Source: Flavobacteriales bacterium (GTDB lineage Bacteria > Bacteroidota > Bacteroidia > Flavobacteriales_E > Vicingaceae). From it: 64,000 nt of DNA. Position 1 is the first letter of the stretch. Every line of letters starts with the position of its first letter. Below, piece after piece: positions 28,352-37,085 of this stretch. The translations under genes were made by a program, and so were the position numbers. The notes below the pieces were generated by a model. It was not told where the DNA came from, ran no database searches, and saw nothing but the letters and a program-made list of their open reading frames with translations. The DNA lies in the NCBI GenBank assembly GCA_020853105.1, contig JADYZM010000046.1, forward strand, positions 16,209 through 80,208, read 5' to 3'.

Positions 28352-29014
28352 ATGATTAGAATCGCAATAGTTGATGACAAAAGAATCATGAGAGTGGAAC
28401 GTTCTCGTGAAATCGGAGCTAACAGCAATATTAAAGTTCTGTTTACTGCCCAAAACGGACAGGAATTTATGGAAAAAATGAAAGAACTTCCTACAAACGA
28501 ACATCCTGAAATTGTATTAATGGATATTGATATGCCCGAAAAAAATGGAATTGAAACCGTTAGAGATGCAAAAATCATTTATCCTTACGTTGAATTTTTA
28601 ATGCTTACTGTTTTTGATGAAGATGATAAAATTTTTGAGGCTATAAAAGCTGGTGCTTCCGGATATTTACTAAAAGAGGAAAGCTCATCAACCATTTGTG
28701 AATTTATTCAACAAGTAAAGGAATTTCGTAGTGTACCAATGAGTCCGGCAATAGCACGTAAAGCTCTTCGATTACTCTCCTCCCAATCTCAAACAGAAAG
28801 TAAAAACCAAGAATCCAAACATTCATTAACAACACGAGAGCTTGTGGTGTTAAAAGAGTTGGTTAATGGTTTAGATTACAAAGAAATTGCAGAGCAACTT
28901 TGTGTTAGTCCAAACACAGTAAGGAATCAGATTTCAAGTATCTACCAAAAACTTCAAGTAAATTGTAAGGTAGATGCTGTGAAGATTGCCATAAAAACAG
29001 GTATTATCAATTAA
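28352..29014 (+). CDS. NarL/LuxR-type response regulator
   Basis: A 220-residue regulator. The receiver domain (about 1-125) has the acidic pair D8-D9, phosphoacceptor D58 in LMDIDMP, a conserved threonine in MLTVFD and the lysine in YLLKEE. The C-terminal LuxR helix-turn-helix (about 150-215) contains LTTRELVVLKELVNG and VSPNTVRNQISSIYQKL. It is encoded directly after the TPR histidine kinase. Its targets are unknown; the adjacent T9SS-protein gene is one candidate. Confidence 0.92.
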   Translation: MIRIAIVDDKRIMRVERSREIGANSNIKVLFTAQNGQEFMEKMKELPTNEHPEIVLMDIDMPEKNGIETVRDAKIIYPYVEFLMLTVFDEDDKIFEAIKAGASGYLLKEESSSTICEFIQQVKEFRSVPMSPAIARKALRLLSSQSQTESKNQESKHSLTTRELVVLKELVNGLDYKEIAEQLCVSPNTVRNQISSIYQKLQVNCKVDAVKIAIKTGIIN

Positions 29015-29026
29015 TTTTTGAGATTT

Positions 29027-29055
29027 AGTGCAAATGCACTATTTTGCACTTTTTT
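29027..29055 (+). terminator. Rho-independent terminator of the kinase/regulator operon
   Basis: An 8-bp stem (AGTGCAAA with TTTGCACT, 29027-29034 and 29043-29050) with an 8-base loop is followed by five Ts. It starts 12 bases after the response regulator stop. Confidence 0.65.
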
Positions 29056-29072
29056 ATTAACATATACTTTTG
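29043..29072 (+). promoter_or_regulatory. Promoter of the T9SS cargo gene (-33 and -7 elements)
   Basis: TTTG (29043-29046) and TACTTTTG (29065-29072), 18 bases apart, match both parts of the Bacteroidota promoter consensus. The -33 element lies within the 3' arm of the upstream terminator. The gene starts 23 bases later. Confidence 0.6.
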
Positions 29073-29095
29073 ATTAAACTTTAAAAAAAACGAAT

Positions 29096-30034
29096 ATGAA
29101 AAAATTTTTACTATTTACATTAATTGGTGTTTCAGGAATACTTTCTGCTCAACCGGTAACCAGTAATCAACTACCCGGAATTGGAACCGATTATACTTTT
29201 TATCAGATTTCAGGCAATATCACACATGGAACTACTGGAGCCAATCAAACATGGAATTACAATCCGGTTGCCAATAGTGAACTTTTGGTGTATGAAGTAA
29301 TTGGGTCAAACGGTGTAACTCAAACCGACTTAGACACATTTCCTTTAGCAAATTATTTTACTCAGTTCTATTATGGCGGTAACCCTTTAGGAAATGATTT
29401 TTATGAAATTACCTCTACCAGATTGGCTAACCACGGGAGCAAAGGTAGTGGTGGTAATTACAACAAAAACCAAATGCCTATTTATGAATATGAGTTTAAT
29501 ATGAACTTTAACGATGAATTTACCTTTGCTTTTTTTCAAGGAAACACATTCAGAACCGTTAAGTACGATTCTTATGGAACTTTAACAACTCCTTATGGAA
29601 CATTTACTGATGTTATCAGACTTAAAACTACTGAAACAGGTGTTGGTTCAACAACCGATGTATTGTACAAATATTATGCAACACAACCAGTCATGCACCC
29701 CCTTTTCCAATATGTAGTTGAAACAGGTGGAACTGTAAAAAATAAATTTTTCTACAACTTTACCAATTTGGTAACCGGAATTCAAACCACCCAGAACAAT
29801 ACAAACTTTACAATTTATCCAAATCCTGTTCAAAATGATTTGAACATTAACTTCGGAAAAAATAAATACAAACAAGTTGAAATCTATACACTTTTGGGAG
29901 AAAAAGTTATTACTGAAGTTGTTGGTACAACAACGACTGTTATAAATACCAAAAATTTATCTAGCGGTATATATATCATTAAGGCAATTGACGAAAATAA
30001 TTCCGTAACGACATGTAAATTCAGTAAAAATTAA
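29096..30034 (+). CDS. Secreted protein with a type IX sorting domain
   Basis: A 312-residue exported protein. A signal peptide (MKKFLLFTLIGVSGILSA) is followed by a beta-rich body of about 210 residues with no domain I recognise. The C-terminal type A T9SS sorting domain (about 232-312) carries FTIYPNPVQNDLNI, KQVEIYTLLGEKV and the closing LSSGIYIIKAI. The type IX system would move it across the outer membrane, either anchored or released. Its own promoter separates it from the regulator genes upstream. Confidence 0.85.
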   Translation: MKKFLLFTLIGVSGILSAQPVTSNQLPGIGTDYTFYQISGNITHGTTGANQTWNYNPVANSELLVYEVIGSNGVTQTDLDTFPLANYFTQFYYGGNPLGNDFYEITSTRLANHGSKGSGGNYNKNQMPIYEYEFNMNFNDEFTFAFFQGNTFRTVKYDSYGTLTTPYGTFTDVIRLKTTETGVGSTTDVLYKYYATQPVMHPLFQYVVETGGTVKNKFFYNFTNLVTGIQTTQNNTNFTIYPNPVQNDLNINFGKNKYKQVEIYTLLGEKVITEVVGTTTTVINTKNLSSGIYIIKAIDENNSVTTCKFSKN

Positions 30035-30056
30035 TAACTAAATAATAAATAAAACG

Positions 30057-30707
30057 ATGAAAAAAATACTAGTAGCAAGTGCATTATTATTCCATTTGAA
30101 TTCAATAGCACAAGAAACAACACTCACTCTTGAACAAAGAATTGAAGCAGTACCGGCAAAAGAAAAAAATGCTGAAGCTATTATTAAGCATGGTATTTCT
30201 ACCAATGATTTGGAATTATTCAAACACGGAGTTGGACTTGCTGGAAAAGATTTAAAAAAAGTAAAATATACTTTTAGTAATATTCATATCAATAAAGGTT
30301 CGATGTTTATTGGGGCAACTCCATTAATTCATGCAGCTTCAATGGGGCAATTAGAAATGGTAAAAATATTGATTGAAAACAAAGTAAACGTAAACGCTGA
30401 CTGTAACTCCCCTATTTACACTGATGATATAGAAGGCGTTAACCACAGCGGAAAAATGAAAGGATTAACAGCTATGCACATGGCTGCTCAAAGAGGACAC
30501 AAAGAAATAGTTCAAGCATTGGTAGATGCCGGCTCTGATTTTATGACTTTGTTTGTTGAGATAGAACCCGGGCCTGGAGCAAGAGGAATATCAGCTACAG
30601 CACGTCAGTGGGCAAAAGTTCACGGACAAACAGAGGTTGAAGAACTTTTAAAGAGTGCAAAAGGCTCCTCAATGAAACAAATGTGGAATTCGGGAGGAAT
30701 GAAATAA
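30057..30707 (+). CDS. Exported ankyrin-repeat protein
   Basis: A 216-residue protein with a signal peptide (MKKILVASALLFHLNSIAQ). At least two ankyrin repeats are plain: TPLIHAASMGQLEMVKILIE and LTAMHMAAQRGHKEIVQALV; flanking segments suggest up to four. Bacterial periplasmic ankyrin proteins bind other proteins, for example protecting or activating periplasmic enzymes. Its partner here is unknown. It starts 22 bases after the T9SS gene and is followed by a strong terminator. Confidence 0.8.
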   Translation: MKKILVASALLFHLNSIAQETTLTLEQRIEAVPAKEKNAEAIIKHGISTNDLELFKHGVGLAGKDLKKVKYTFSNIHINKGSMFIGATPLIHAASMGQLEMVKILIENKVNVNADCNSPIYTDDIEGVNHSGKMKGLTAMHMAAQRGHKEIVQALVDAGSDFMTLFVEIEPGPGARGISATARQWAKVHGQTEVEELLKSAKGSSMKQMWNSGGMK

Positions 30708-30727
30708 CAGATTCACATTTTCTAAAA

Positions 30728-30768
30728 AAACAAAAAGGGGGCGATAAAAATCTGCCCCCTTTTTGTTT
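30728..30768. terminator. Strong bidirectional terminator
   Basis: A perfect 15-bp stem (30728-30742 with 30754-30768), G5C at the loop side and A/T runs on both outer sides, with an 11-base loop. It lies between the convergent ankyrin and CoA-binding genes and should stop transcription from both; its end overlaps the last codons of the latter. Confidence 0.9.
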
Positions 30769-31129
30769 AGTATTCGTTTAATGATAACAGCACCAATGTG
30801 CAGGCTACTTCAGTTTCAATACCCTTCTGCTTTGCCAGTTGTTCCAATTCCGGGTTTTTTGTGCCGGGATTAAAAACAATACGTTTTGGGTGTATTTTAT
30901 TTACTATGTAATCGTAATATGTCGGTTGATTTTGAGGTCCTATGTAAAGTGTAATGGTGTGTATCCCATCAACAATAGGCATATTTGTATAAATTTCTTT
31001 ATCTTCAATCAACCCACTTTTTAATCCTACAGGAATAACTTCATGACCGTGATTTGATAATTTAACAACAGCTTTGAAGGAATATCTTTCCGGATTAGGA
31101 CTGGCTCCAAGTACAAGCGTTTTTTTCAT
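30767..31129 (-). CDS. CoA-binding (YccU-like) protein
   Basis: A 120-residue Rossmann-fold protein of the CoA_binding_2 family. It opens with the nucleotide loop LVLGASPNPERYSFKAV and ends with IVFNPGTKNPELEQLAK. Members resemble the CoA-binding domain of succinyl-CoA ligase but are free-standing, and their role is unknown. The gene lies just downstream of the sdh operon on the same strand, beyond a terminator. Confidence 0.8.
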   Translation of the reverse strand: MKKTLVLGASPNPERYSFKAVVKLSNHGHEVIPVGLKSGLIEDKEIYTNMPIVDGIHTITLYIGPQNQPTYYDYIVNKIHPKRIVFNPGTKNPELEQLAKQKGIETEVACTLVLLSLNEY

Positions 31130-31137
31130 TTGAATAA

Positions 31138-31162
31138 GAAAAAAAGCCCAAAATAAATGGGC
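31138..31162 (-). terminator. Terminator of the sdhCAB operon
   Basis: On the minus strand, a short GC stem (GCCCA with TGGGC, 7-base loop) is followed by seven Ts, 8 bases after the sdhB stop. Confidence 0.7.
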
Positions 31163-31169
31163 AGGTTAA

Positions 31170-31940
31170 TTATTTGTCAGATGTTGCTGAAGCTGACAAG
31201 TATTCTCTATTCATTCGAGCAATATTTTCAATAGATATGCCTTTTGGACATTCAACCTCACAAGCACCTGTATTGGTACAATTACCAAAACCTTCTTCAT
31301 CCATTTGTCGAACCATATTTAAAACACGGTCTGTAGCCTCCACTTTCCCTTGAGGCAATAATGCAAATTGAGAAACTTTTGCAGAAACAAAAAGCATTGC
31401 AGAACCATTTTTACATGTTGCTACACATGCACCGCAACCGATACAAGCTGCAGCTTCAAATGCTTTGTCAGCATCTGCTTTTGGAACTGGTATTGCGTTT
31501 GCATCCATTGTTCTTCCGGATGTATTTACCGAAACAAAGCCTCCTGCTTGTTGTATTCTGTCAAATGAACTTCTGTCAACTACTAAATCTTTAATAACAG
31601 GAAATGCAGTAGAACGCCACGGCTCAACATATATAGTATCGCCATCGTTGAACATACGCATGTGCAACTGACATGTGGTTATTCCTGTATCCGGACCATG
31701 TGCTCTTCCATTAATATACAACGAACACATTCCACAAATACCTTCTCTACAATCGTGGTCAAACGCTACGGGTTCTTTTCTTTCATTTACCAACTGTTCG
31801 TTAAGTTGGTCTAGCATTTCTAAAAATGAACTCGAAGTAGATACGTTGTTTAATTGGTAAGTTTCCAGATTTCCTTTGCTTTGAGCGTTTTTTTGTCGCC
31901 AAATTTTTAAGGTTATATTGATATTTTTTGTTGTACTCAT
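31170..31940 (-). CDS. sdhB: Succinate dehydrogenase/fumarate reductase iron-sulfur subunit
   Basis: A 256-residue electron-transfer subunit that links the flavin of SdhA to quinone. The plant-type 2Fe-2S ligands are in CREGICGMC and a later TTC. The bacterial ferredoxin-type clusters use [11 protein letters not shown] and [14 protein letters not shown]. It is the last gene of the sdhC-sdhA-sdhB operon. Confidence 0.96.
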   Translation of the reverse strand: MSTTKNINITLKIWRQKNAQSKGNLETYQLNNVSTSSSFLEMLDQLNEQLVNERKEPVAFDHDCREGICGMCSLYINGRAHGPDTGITTCQLHMRMFNDGDTIYVEPWRSTAFPVIKDLVVDRSSFDRIQQAGGFVSVNTSGRTMDANAIPVPKADADKAFEAAACIGCGACVATCKNGSAMLFVSAKVSQFALLPQGKVEATDRVLNMVRQMDEEGFGNCTNTGACEVECPKGISIENIARMNREYLSASATSDK

Positions 31941-31995
31941 CGTCTTTTAGTTATCAGTGTTTGCTATTTGATAGTAATATTCAGTTGAACGAATT

Positions 31996-34008
31996 TTATT
32001 TGTAATTTCTTGCTGCAATTTTGATTTCTTCGTAAACCAACTCTTCTTTATGAAGCACTTCAGTAGAGATGTCGCTTCCATTATATTCCCACGCACCAAC
32101 AAACTTAAAGTTTGTATCATCTCTTAGTGTTTCTCCTTCAGCATCTTGATATTCTTCTCTAAAGTGCCCTCCACAAGATTCTTTTCGTTGTAATGCATCT
32201 TGTGCCATAAGTTGTCCCAGCTCCATAAAATCGGCTACTCGTAACACTTTTTCAAGCTCAGGGTTAAGTTCGTTAGCTTCTCCCGGAACATATACATCTT
32301 TTTGAAATTCTTCTCGTAGTTTTGCAATCTCTTGAATCGCTTCTTTTAATCCTTGTTCTTTTCTTGCCATTCCGACTTTATTCCACATGATATGACCTAA
32401 TTTTTTATGAAAATAGTCAACTGATTTTGTTCCGTTGTTTTTCAAAAATTTATCGATAGCAGATTTTACTTTGTTCTCTGCTTCAGCAAATTCAGGTGAA
32501 TCTGTTGAAATTTTACCGGTTCGAATATCGTCTGCCAAATAGTTTGAAATGGTGTATGGAAGTACAAAATATCCATCTGCCAACCCTTGCATTAATGCAG
32601 AAGCTCCTAATCTGTTTGCTCCGTGGTCAGAGAAATTTGCTTCACCTGCCACAAAACAACCGGGGATTGTTGACTGAAGATTATAATCAACCCAAACACC
32701 TCCCATGGTATAGTGAACAGCAGGATAAATTTTCATCGGTGTTTCATAAGGATTTTCGTCGGTAATTTTTTGATACATGGTAAAAAGATTACCATATTTT
32801 TCTTCTAACCATTTTTTACCTAATGCTGTAATTTCTTCTGCTGTAGGGTTGTGATTTCCTTTTGCATAAGCCGTTTGTTTTCCTTTGGTTTGAATTTCAG
32901 TCGAAAAATCGAGATAAACACCTTCGTTTGTATCGTTTGCTTCAATACCAAATCCTGCGTCACATCTTTCTTTTGCTGCTCTTGAAGCCACATCACGCGG
33001 AACAAGGTTTCCGAAAGCAGGATAACGACGTTCCAAGTAATAATCTCTATCTTCTTCTTTTATTTGTGTCGGTTTTAATTTTCCGGCTCGAATTGCTTCT
33101 GCATCTTCTTTCTTTTTAGGCACCCATATTCTACCGGAGTTTCTTAACGACTCTGACATTAGTGTTAGTTTAGATTGGTTGGTTCCGTGTACAGGAATAC
33201 AAGTAGGGTGAATTTGAACGTAACAAGGATTTGCAAAATATGCACCTTGCTTGTGTACTTTCCATGCTGCAGTTACATTACTTCCCATTGCATTTGTTGA
33301 CAAGAAAAACACATTACCGTACCCGCCGGAAGCTATAACTACAGCGTGAGCAGAGTGTCTTTCTATTGCCCCGGTTACTAAGTTTCTTGCAATTATCCCT
33401 CTGGCTTTTCCATCAACTTTAACCAATTCGAGCATTTCATGTCTGTTATACATTTTTACTCGTCCAAGTCCAATTTGTCGTGAAAGTGCAGAATATGCTC
33501 CTAAAAGCAATTGTTGGCCGGTTTGTCCGGCTGCATAAAATGTTCGTTGAACTTGAGTTCCACCAAACGAACGATTGTCTAATAAACCACCGTATTCTCT
33601 AGCAAACGGAACACCTTGGGCAACACATTGGTCAATAATATTTCCTGAAACTTCAGCTAATCTATGCACATTCGCCTCTCGTGAACGGTAATCACCACCT
33701 TTGATGGTATCGTAAAACAAGCGATAAACACTATCCCCATCATTTTGATAATTTTTAGCAGCATTAATTCCTCCTTGTGCTGCAATAGAGTGAGCTCTTC
33801 TGGGGGAATCTTGGAAACAAAATGCTTTTACATTATATCCCATCTCACCGAGTGAAGCAGCAGCAGAAGCACCTGCCAATCCTGTTCCAACAACAATCAC
33901 ATCAATTTTTGGACGGTTGTTTGGTGCAACAAGCTTTAAATGATCTTTGTATCTTGTCCATTTTTGTGCTAATGGTCCTTCTGGTATTTTTGAATCTAAT
34001 TTTGTCAT
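31996..34008 (-). CDS. sdhA: Succinate dehydrogenase/fumarate reductase flavoprotein subunit
   Basis: A 670-residue catalytic subunit that oxidises succinate to fumarate. The FAD-binding loop is [17 protein letters not shown] (from residue 42). The histidine for covalent flavin attachment is in [11 protein letters not shown]. The active-site region HPTCIP and the later YTMGG and [12 protein letters not shown] segments are typical. It lies between sdhC and sdhB with short spacers. Confidence 0.97.
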   Translation of the reverse strand: MTKLDSKIPEGPLAQKWTRYKDHLKLVAPNNRPKIDVIVVGTGLAGASAAASLGEMGYNVKAFCFQDSPRRAHSIAAQGGINAAKNYQNDGDSVYRLFYDTIKGGDYRSREANVHRLAEVSGNIIDQCVAQGVPFAREYGGLLDNRSFGGTQVQRTFYAAGQTGQQLLLGAYSALSRQIGLGRVKMYNRHEMLELVKVDGKARGIIARNLVTGAIERHSAHAVVIASGGYGNVFFLSTNAMGSNVTAAWKVHKQGAYFANPCYVQIHPTCIPVHGTNQSKLTLMSESLRNSGRIWVPKKKEDAEAIRAGKLKPTQIKEEDRDYYLERRYPAFGNLVPRDVASRAAKERCDAGFGIEANDTNEGVYLDFSTEIQTKGKQTAYAKGNHNPTAEEITALGKKWLEEKYGNLFTMYQKITDENPYETPMKIYPAVHYTMGGVWVDYNLQSTIPGCFVAGEANFSDHGANRLGASALMQGLADGYFVLPYTISNYLADDIRTGKISTDSPEFAEAENKVKSAIDKFLKNNGTKSVDYFHKKLGHIMWNKVGMARKEQGLKEAIQEIAKLREEFQKDVYVPGEANELNPELEKVLRVADFMELGQLMAQDALQRKESCGGHFREEYQDAEGETLRDDTNFKFVGAWEYNGSDISTEVLHKEELVYEEIKIAARNYK

Positions 34009-34020
34009 GTTAAAATAGAT

Positions 34021-34707
34021 TTAGTGTGCGTTAATTAAAAAATGATAAAGAGCAATGAATATAAATCCTGCAGGTATTGCTACAGCATAGAGTGTTCCTA
34101 ATTTTTTGATGATTGGAGTATATTTTCTATGATTTAATCCAACCGATTGGAATGCCGACTGAAAACCATGCATAAGATGCAACGACAAGAAAACAAAAGC
34201 TAAACAATATATTCCCACTCGTATTGGGTTTGTAAATTTATGTAGTAATTCTTCATAAAAACGAAATTCCCCATTTGCATTTAATTCGGTCATATCACCA
34301 TCAATAAATTTTGTTTTGATTTCCGGAAACCAAAAGTCATAAAAATGTAACGCTAAAAACAAGAAAATTGTTAATCCAGTTATTGCCATATTTCTACTCA
34401 TCCATGATGAATTGAATGATGGATTGTTTACAGCGTATTGTATGGGTCGTGCCGCTTTATTTTGTCTTTCCAATGTGATCCCCATAATAAAGTGAAAAAG
34501 CACGCCAAACAACAATACCGGCTGCATCAAATATTGAATCAATGGATTGGTTCCCATAAAAAATGAAACATCATTGAATGCGTCAGCGCTAATCACTGAA
34601 AGCATATTGATTACAAAATGTTGGAGCAAAAAAATCAATAAAAAGAAGCCCGATAGTGCCATCAAAATTTTTCTTCCAACTGAAGATTTTGAAAATCCTT
34701 GACTCAT
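34021..34707 (-). CDS. sdhC: Succinate dehydrogenase cytochrome b subunit
   Basis: A 228-residue membrane anchor with five helices, of the single-subunit diheme type used by Bacteroidota, so no sdhD is expected. Candidate heme histidines occur in LLQHFVINML, FLALHFYDFW and SLHLMHGFQS. I start at the ATG at 34707 (MSQGFSKSSVG) and drop 18 upstream codons that run through the promoter region. It is the first gene of sdhCAB. Confidence 0.93.
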   Translation of the reverse strand: MSQGFSKSSVGRKILMALSGFFLLIFLLQHFVINMLSVISADAFNDVSFFMGTNPLIQYLMQPVLLFGVLFHFIMGITLERQNKAARPIQYAVNNPSFNSSWMSRNMAITGLTIFLFLALHFYDFWFPEIKTKFIDGDMTELNANGEFRFYEELLHKFTNPIRVGIYCLAFVFLSLHLMHGFQSAFQSVGLNHRKYTPIIKKLGTLYAVAIPAGFIFIALYHFLINAH

Positions 34708-34748
34708 AAAATAAAATTTAGATTTATAGTATATAAAAATTGAGAGAA

Positions 34749-34756
34749 CAAATTTA
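34749..34756 (-). promoter_or_regulatory. Probable -7 promoter element of sdhCAB
   Basis: The minus strand reads TAAATTTG, a TAnnTTTG match, 41 bases before the sdhC start. Confidence 0.4.
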
Positions 34757-34780
34757 GTCAATGCAATAAAAAATACAACC

Positions 34781-34830
34781 TAAAAAAATTAACTTTTACT
34801 ATTTAGAATGTTTCTAAATAGTAAAAGTTA
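34781..34830 (-). terminator. Terminator of the VWA-protein gene, stop codon in the stem
   Basis: A perfect 19-bp stem (34790-34808 with 34812-34830) and 3-base loop, followed on the minus strand by a run of seven Ts. The TAA stop of the VWA gene (34828-34830) forms the foot of the stem. Confidence 0.8.
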
Positions 34831-36084
34831 TTTGTTGTAAAAATGAAAGCGTTCGTTATCAAATATATAAACCTCTCCGTCAATGGTTATTTTTTGTTTG
34901 GGTTTTATTAGGTCTAAATTTGATATATCAGAAGTTTTTGTGTGTACCGACCCTTTTGTTTTTCTAGCCATATCCAAATATTGAATATTGACTTTCTTCT
35001 TAACTCCGCAGACAATTATTCTGACAGGTTTTGTAATCTTATCAATAAAGCTGTAATCTCTCATGCTTTCAAAATTATCAGCTATCAGAACAATTTCATC
35101 AACTGATGGAGCTTCTTCTAGTGCAAACAATATTGCTTCCACATCATTTTCTAGACCTTCCCCTCCACCTGAGCCATTTTGCATACATTTAGCTAGAGAT
35201 TTCATTACTTCATCTATACCTAAATTGGGGGTTCCATAGATACCGCCCGTTTTTAAAGGTTTTTTTTCGTTAGATTCTTTTCTGTTTCCATCGTTGAAAA
35301 ATGCAAAATAGTTGGCTGTTTTTGACTCTGATTTTTGTTTTAACCATTCCAAAACTTGTGCGGTAAATGGCGACATGCTACCGGTTACGTCCGTCACTAC
35401 AGCAATATTTTTCCATACATTTCTTTCCAAAACTGATAAAACAGTTGTGTCTTTAAATAGCATCGGGTCATAAAAAAATGCAGGTGGATCAACTTGGATT
35501 ATATTGTCAATTTTCCAAATGGTGTCGTGAACATACCCAATTTTGGTATCCCATCGTGTTTTTAATTCATAAGACTTTGCTTCTTGAAGTGAATCGGAAT
35601 TATTAACAAGTTTGTTTAAATATTCCAGTTCATTTGCCAAAGTTTTGGTTGTTGAATTTGGTCTAAAACTAATTATAAACCCATGAAACAGAGTTTTGCA
35701 CTCATCTTGTGAAGTTCCTTTGGTTTGACCAATTAGTTCAAATTCCCAAAGCGGATTTTCAAATACTTTTGGAAGAAGTTTTTGTAGCTCAACAAGTCGT
35801 TTTAGGTTAAGTTCTGCTTGATTAAATGTTGGCGATAATTTGAATTTAGTATAAACCAGTTCAATTTTAAGAATTACTTTTTCGTCAATTTGTTTTTTTT
35901 TTTCAGGGTTTATTATGAGTTCACTTGCAAAAGGCATTGAAATGAACATTTTATTTGAATTGAGTGTGTTAGCATCTATAAAATCAACCTCTTTAACAGG
36001 ATAACTGGTAAACTCACGCAGTGTGTTTGCAACCAATAAAAATGGCAACAAAAAGAAATTCATCAAAGCAAAAATTCTATACAT
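34828..36084 (-). CDS. Secreted protein with a von Willebrand factor A domain
   Basis: A 418-residue exported protein with an N-terminal signal peptide (MNFFLLPFLLVANT is its core). The first 220 residues show no domain I recognise. A VWA-like fold follows: VVTDVTGSMSPF near residue 230 is a metal-ion-dependent adhesion site motif (DxTxS type), with LIADNFESMRDYS later. It probably binds a protein ligand through a divalent metal. No MoxR ATPase or other VWA partner is adjacent, which leaves its role open. Confidence 0.7.
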   Translation of the reverse strand: MYRIFALMNFFLLPFLLVANTLREFTSYPVKEVDFIDANTLNSNKMFISMPFASELIINPEKKKQIDEKVILKIELVYTKFKLSPTFNQAELNLKRLVELQKLLPKVFENPLWEFELIGQTKGTSQDECKTLFHGFIISFRPNSTTKTLANELEYLNKLVNNSDSLQEAKSYELKTRWDTKIGYVHDTIWKIDNIIQVDPPAFFYDPMLFKDTTVLSVLERNVWKNIAVVTDVTGSMSPFTAQVLEWLKQKSESKTANYFAFFNDGNRKESNEKKPLKTGGIYGTPNLGIDEVMKSLAKCMQNGSGGGEGLENDVEAILFALEEAPSVDEIVLIADNFESMRDYSFIDKITKPVRIIVCGVKKKVNIQYLDMARKTKGSVHTKTSDISNLDLIKPKQKITIDGEVYIFDNERFHFYNK

Positions 36085-36095
36085 ACTTCAATTGT

Positions 36096-36103
36096 TACCT
36101 TTG
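36096..36103 (+). promoter_or_regulatory. Probable -7 promoter element of rsmA
   Basis: TACCTTTG fits TAnnTTTG, 46 bases before the rsmA start, in the 65-base gap between the divergent VWA and rsmA genes. Confidence 0.45.
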
Positions 36104-36149
36104 CAAAGAATACGAAAGTATAAATTATTTTTATTCAGTATTATTTTAA

Positions 36150-37004
36150 ATGAAATTCAAGAAAAATAAATCCGGATTTACAAAAAAAAATCAAGGAAGT
36201 GAATTTAAAAAAACAGGAAAAACTTCTGAAAAGGTTTCTGCTAAAAAACATTTAGGGCAACACTTTTTGGAAAATCTATCCATAGCTCAACAAATTGTTG
36301 AATCACTTACTGGATATGATAATTATACCCAAGCGATTGAAATTGGACCGGGAATGGGTGTTTTGACTCAATTTTTAATTCAAAATAAAAAATTCAAAAC
36401 CTATGCAATTGACGTTGATGTCGAATCTGTTGCCTACCTGAAAACACACTTTCCAAATTTTGAAAAACAAATGATTTTTGGTGATTTTTTGAGAACAGAT
36501 ATTCCAAAACTGGTTAACAATACATCTTTTGCCGTTATAGGAAACTTTCCGTACAATATCTCCACAGAAATACTCTTTAAAATATTGGACTACAAAGACC
36601 TAGTGCCAGAAGTTGTAGGAATGTATCAAAAAGAAGTAGCTGAACGAATTTCAGCAAAACCCGGTAATAAATCCTATGGAATAACCAGTGTTTTGTTGCA
36701 AGCATATTATTCGATAGAATATTTATTTACTGTTCATGAAAACGAATTTAATCCACCACCAAAAGTAAAATCAGGTGTTATTCGAATGAAACGAAATACC
36801 ACAAAAAAATTGAATTGTAACGAGCAATTTTTTAAAACAGTGGTAAAAACGGCATTTAATCAGCGTCGAAAAATGCTGAGCAATTCGCTCAAAGCATATA
36901 TTTCAGACAATCAGAAAGAGTTGGATATTTTCAAGCTGCGCCCGGAAAACTTGTCAGTCGATCAGTTTGTTGAATTAACCAATATGCTGGAAACAAAAGC
37001 ATAA
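36150..37004 (+). CDS. rsmA: 16S rRNA dimethyladenosine transferase
   Basis: A 284-residue methyltransferase (KsgA) that dimethylates two adjacent adenosines near the 3' end of 16S rRNA, a late 30S assembly check. Family landmarks are KKHLGQHFL, the SAM loop AIEIGPGMGVLT and the catalytic IGNFPYNIS. A basic N-terminal extension of about 30 residues, rich in Lys, Gly and Ser, precedes the usual start and could add RNA affinity. The next methionine would fall inside the fold, so the longer start is kept. Confidence 0.95.
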   Translation: MKFKKNKSGFTKKNQGSEFKKTGKTSEKVSAKKHLGQHFLENLSIAQQIVESLTGYDNYTQAIEIGPGMGVLTQFLIQNKKFKTYAIDVDVESVAYLKTHFPNFEKQMIFGDFLRTDIPKLVNNTSFAVIGNFPYNISTEILFKILDYKDLVPEVVGMYQKEVAERISAKPGNKSYGITSVLLQAYYSIEYLFTVHENEFNPPPKVKSGVIRMKRNTTKKLNCNEQFFKTVVKTAFNQRRKMLSNSLKAYISDNQKELDIFKLRPENLSVDQFVELTNMLETKA

Positions 37005-37048
37005 CAACAAAAACTACGATAAAAAGTTAGATTTTTTTTAGCAAGTAT

Positions 37049-37056
37049 TACCTTTG
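37049..37056 (+). promoter_or_regulatory. Probable -7 promoter element of mgtE
   Basis: TACCTTTG fits TAnnTTTG, 29 bases before the mgtE start. No magnesium riboswitch-like structure is visible in the short leader. Confidence 0.45.
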
Positions 37057-37085
37057 TAAGGTTTTCATCTAAAAACAAAATATTC

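Noticed and set aside
31361..31671. Several plus-strand open frames within sdhB
   Set aside because: They are antisense to strongly conserved cysteine motifs of SdhB and have no recognisable product.
37005..37085. Magnesium riboswitch before mgtE
   Set aside because: The leader is only about 30 bases from the likely start of transcription, too short for an M-box.
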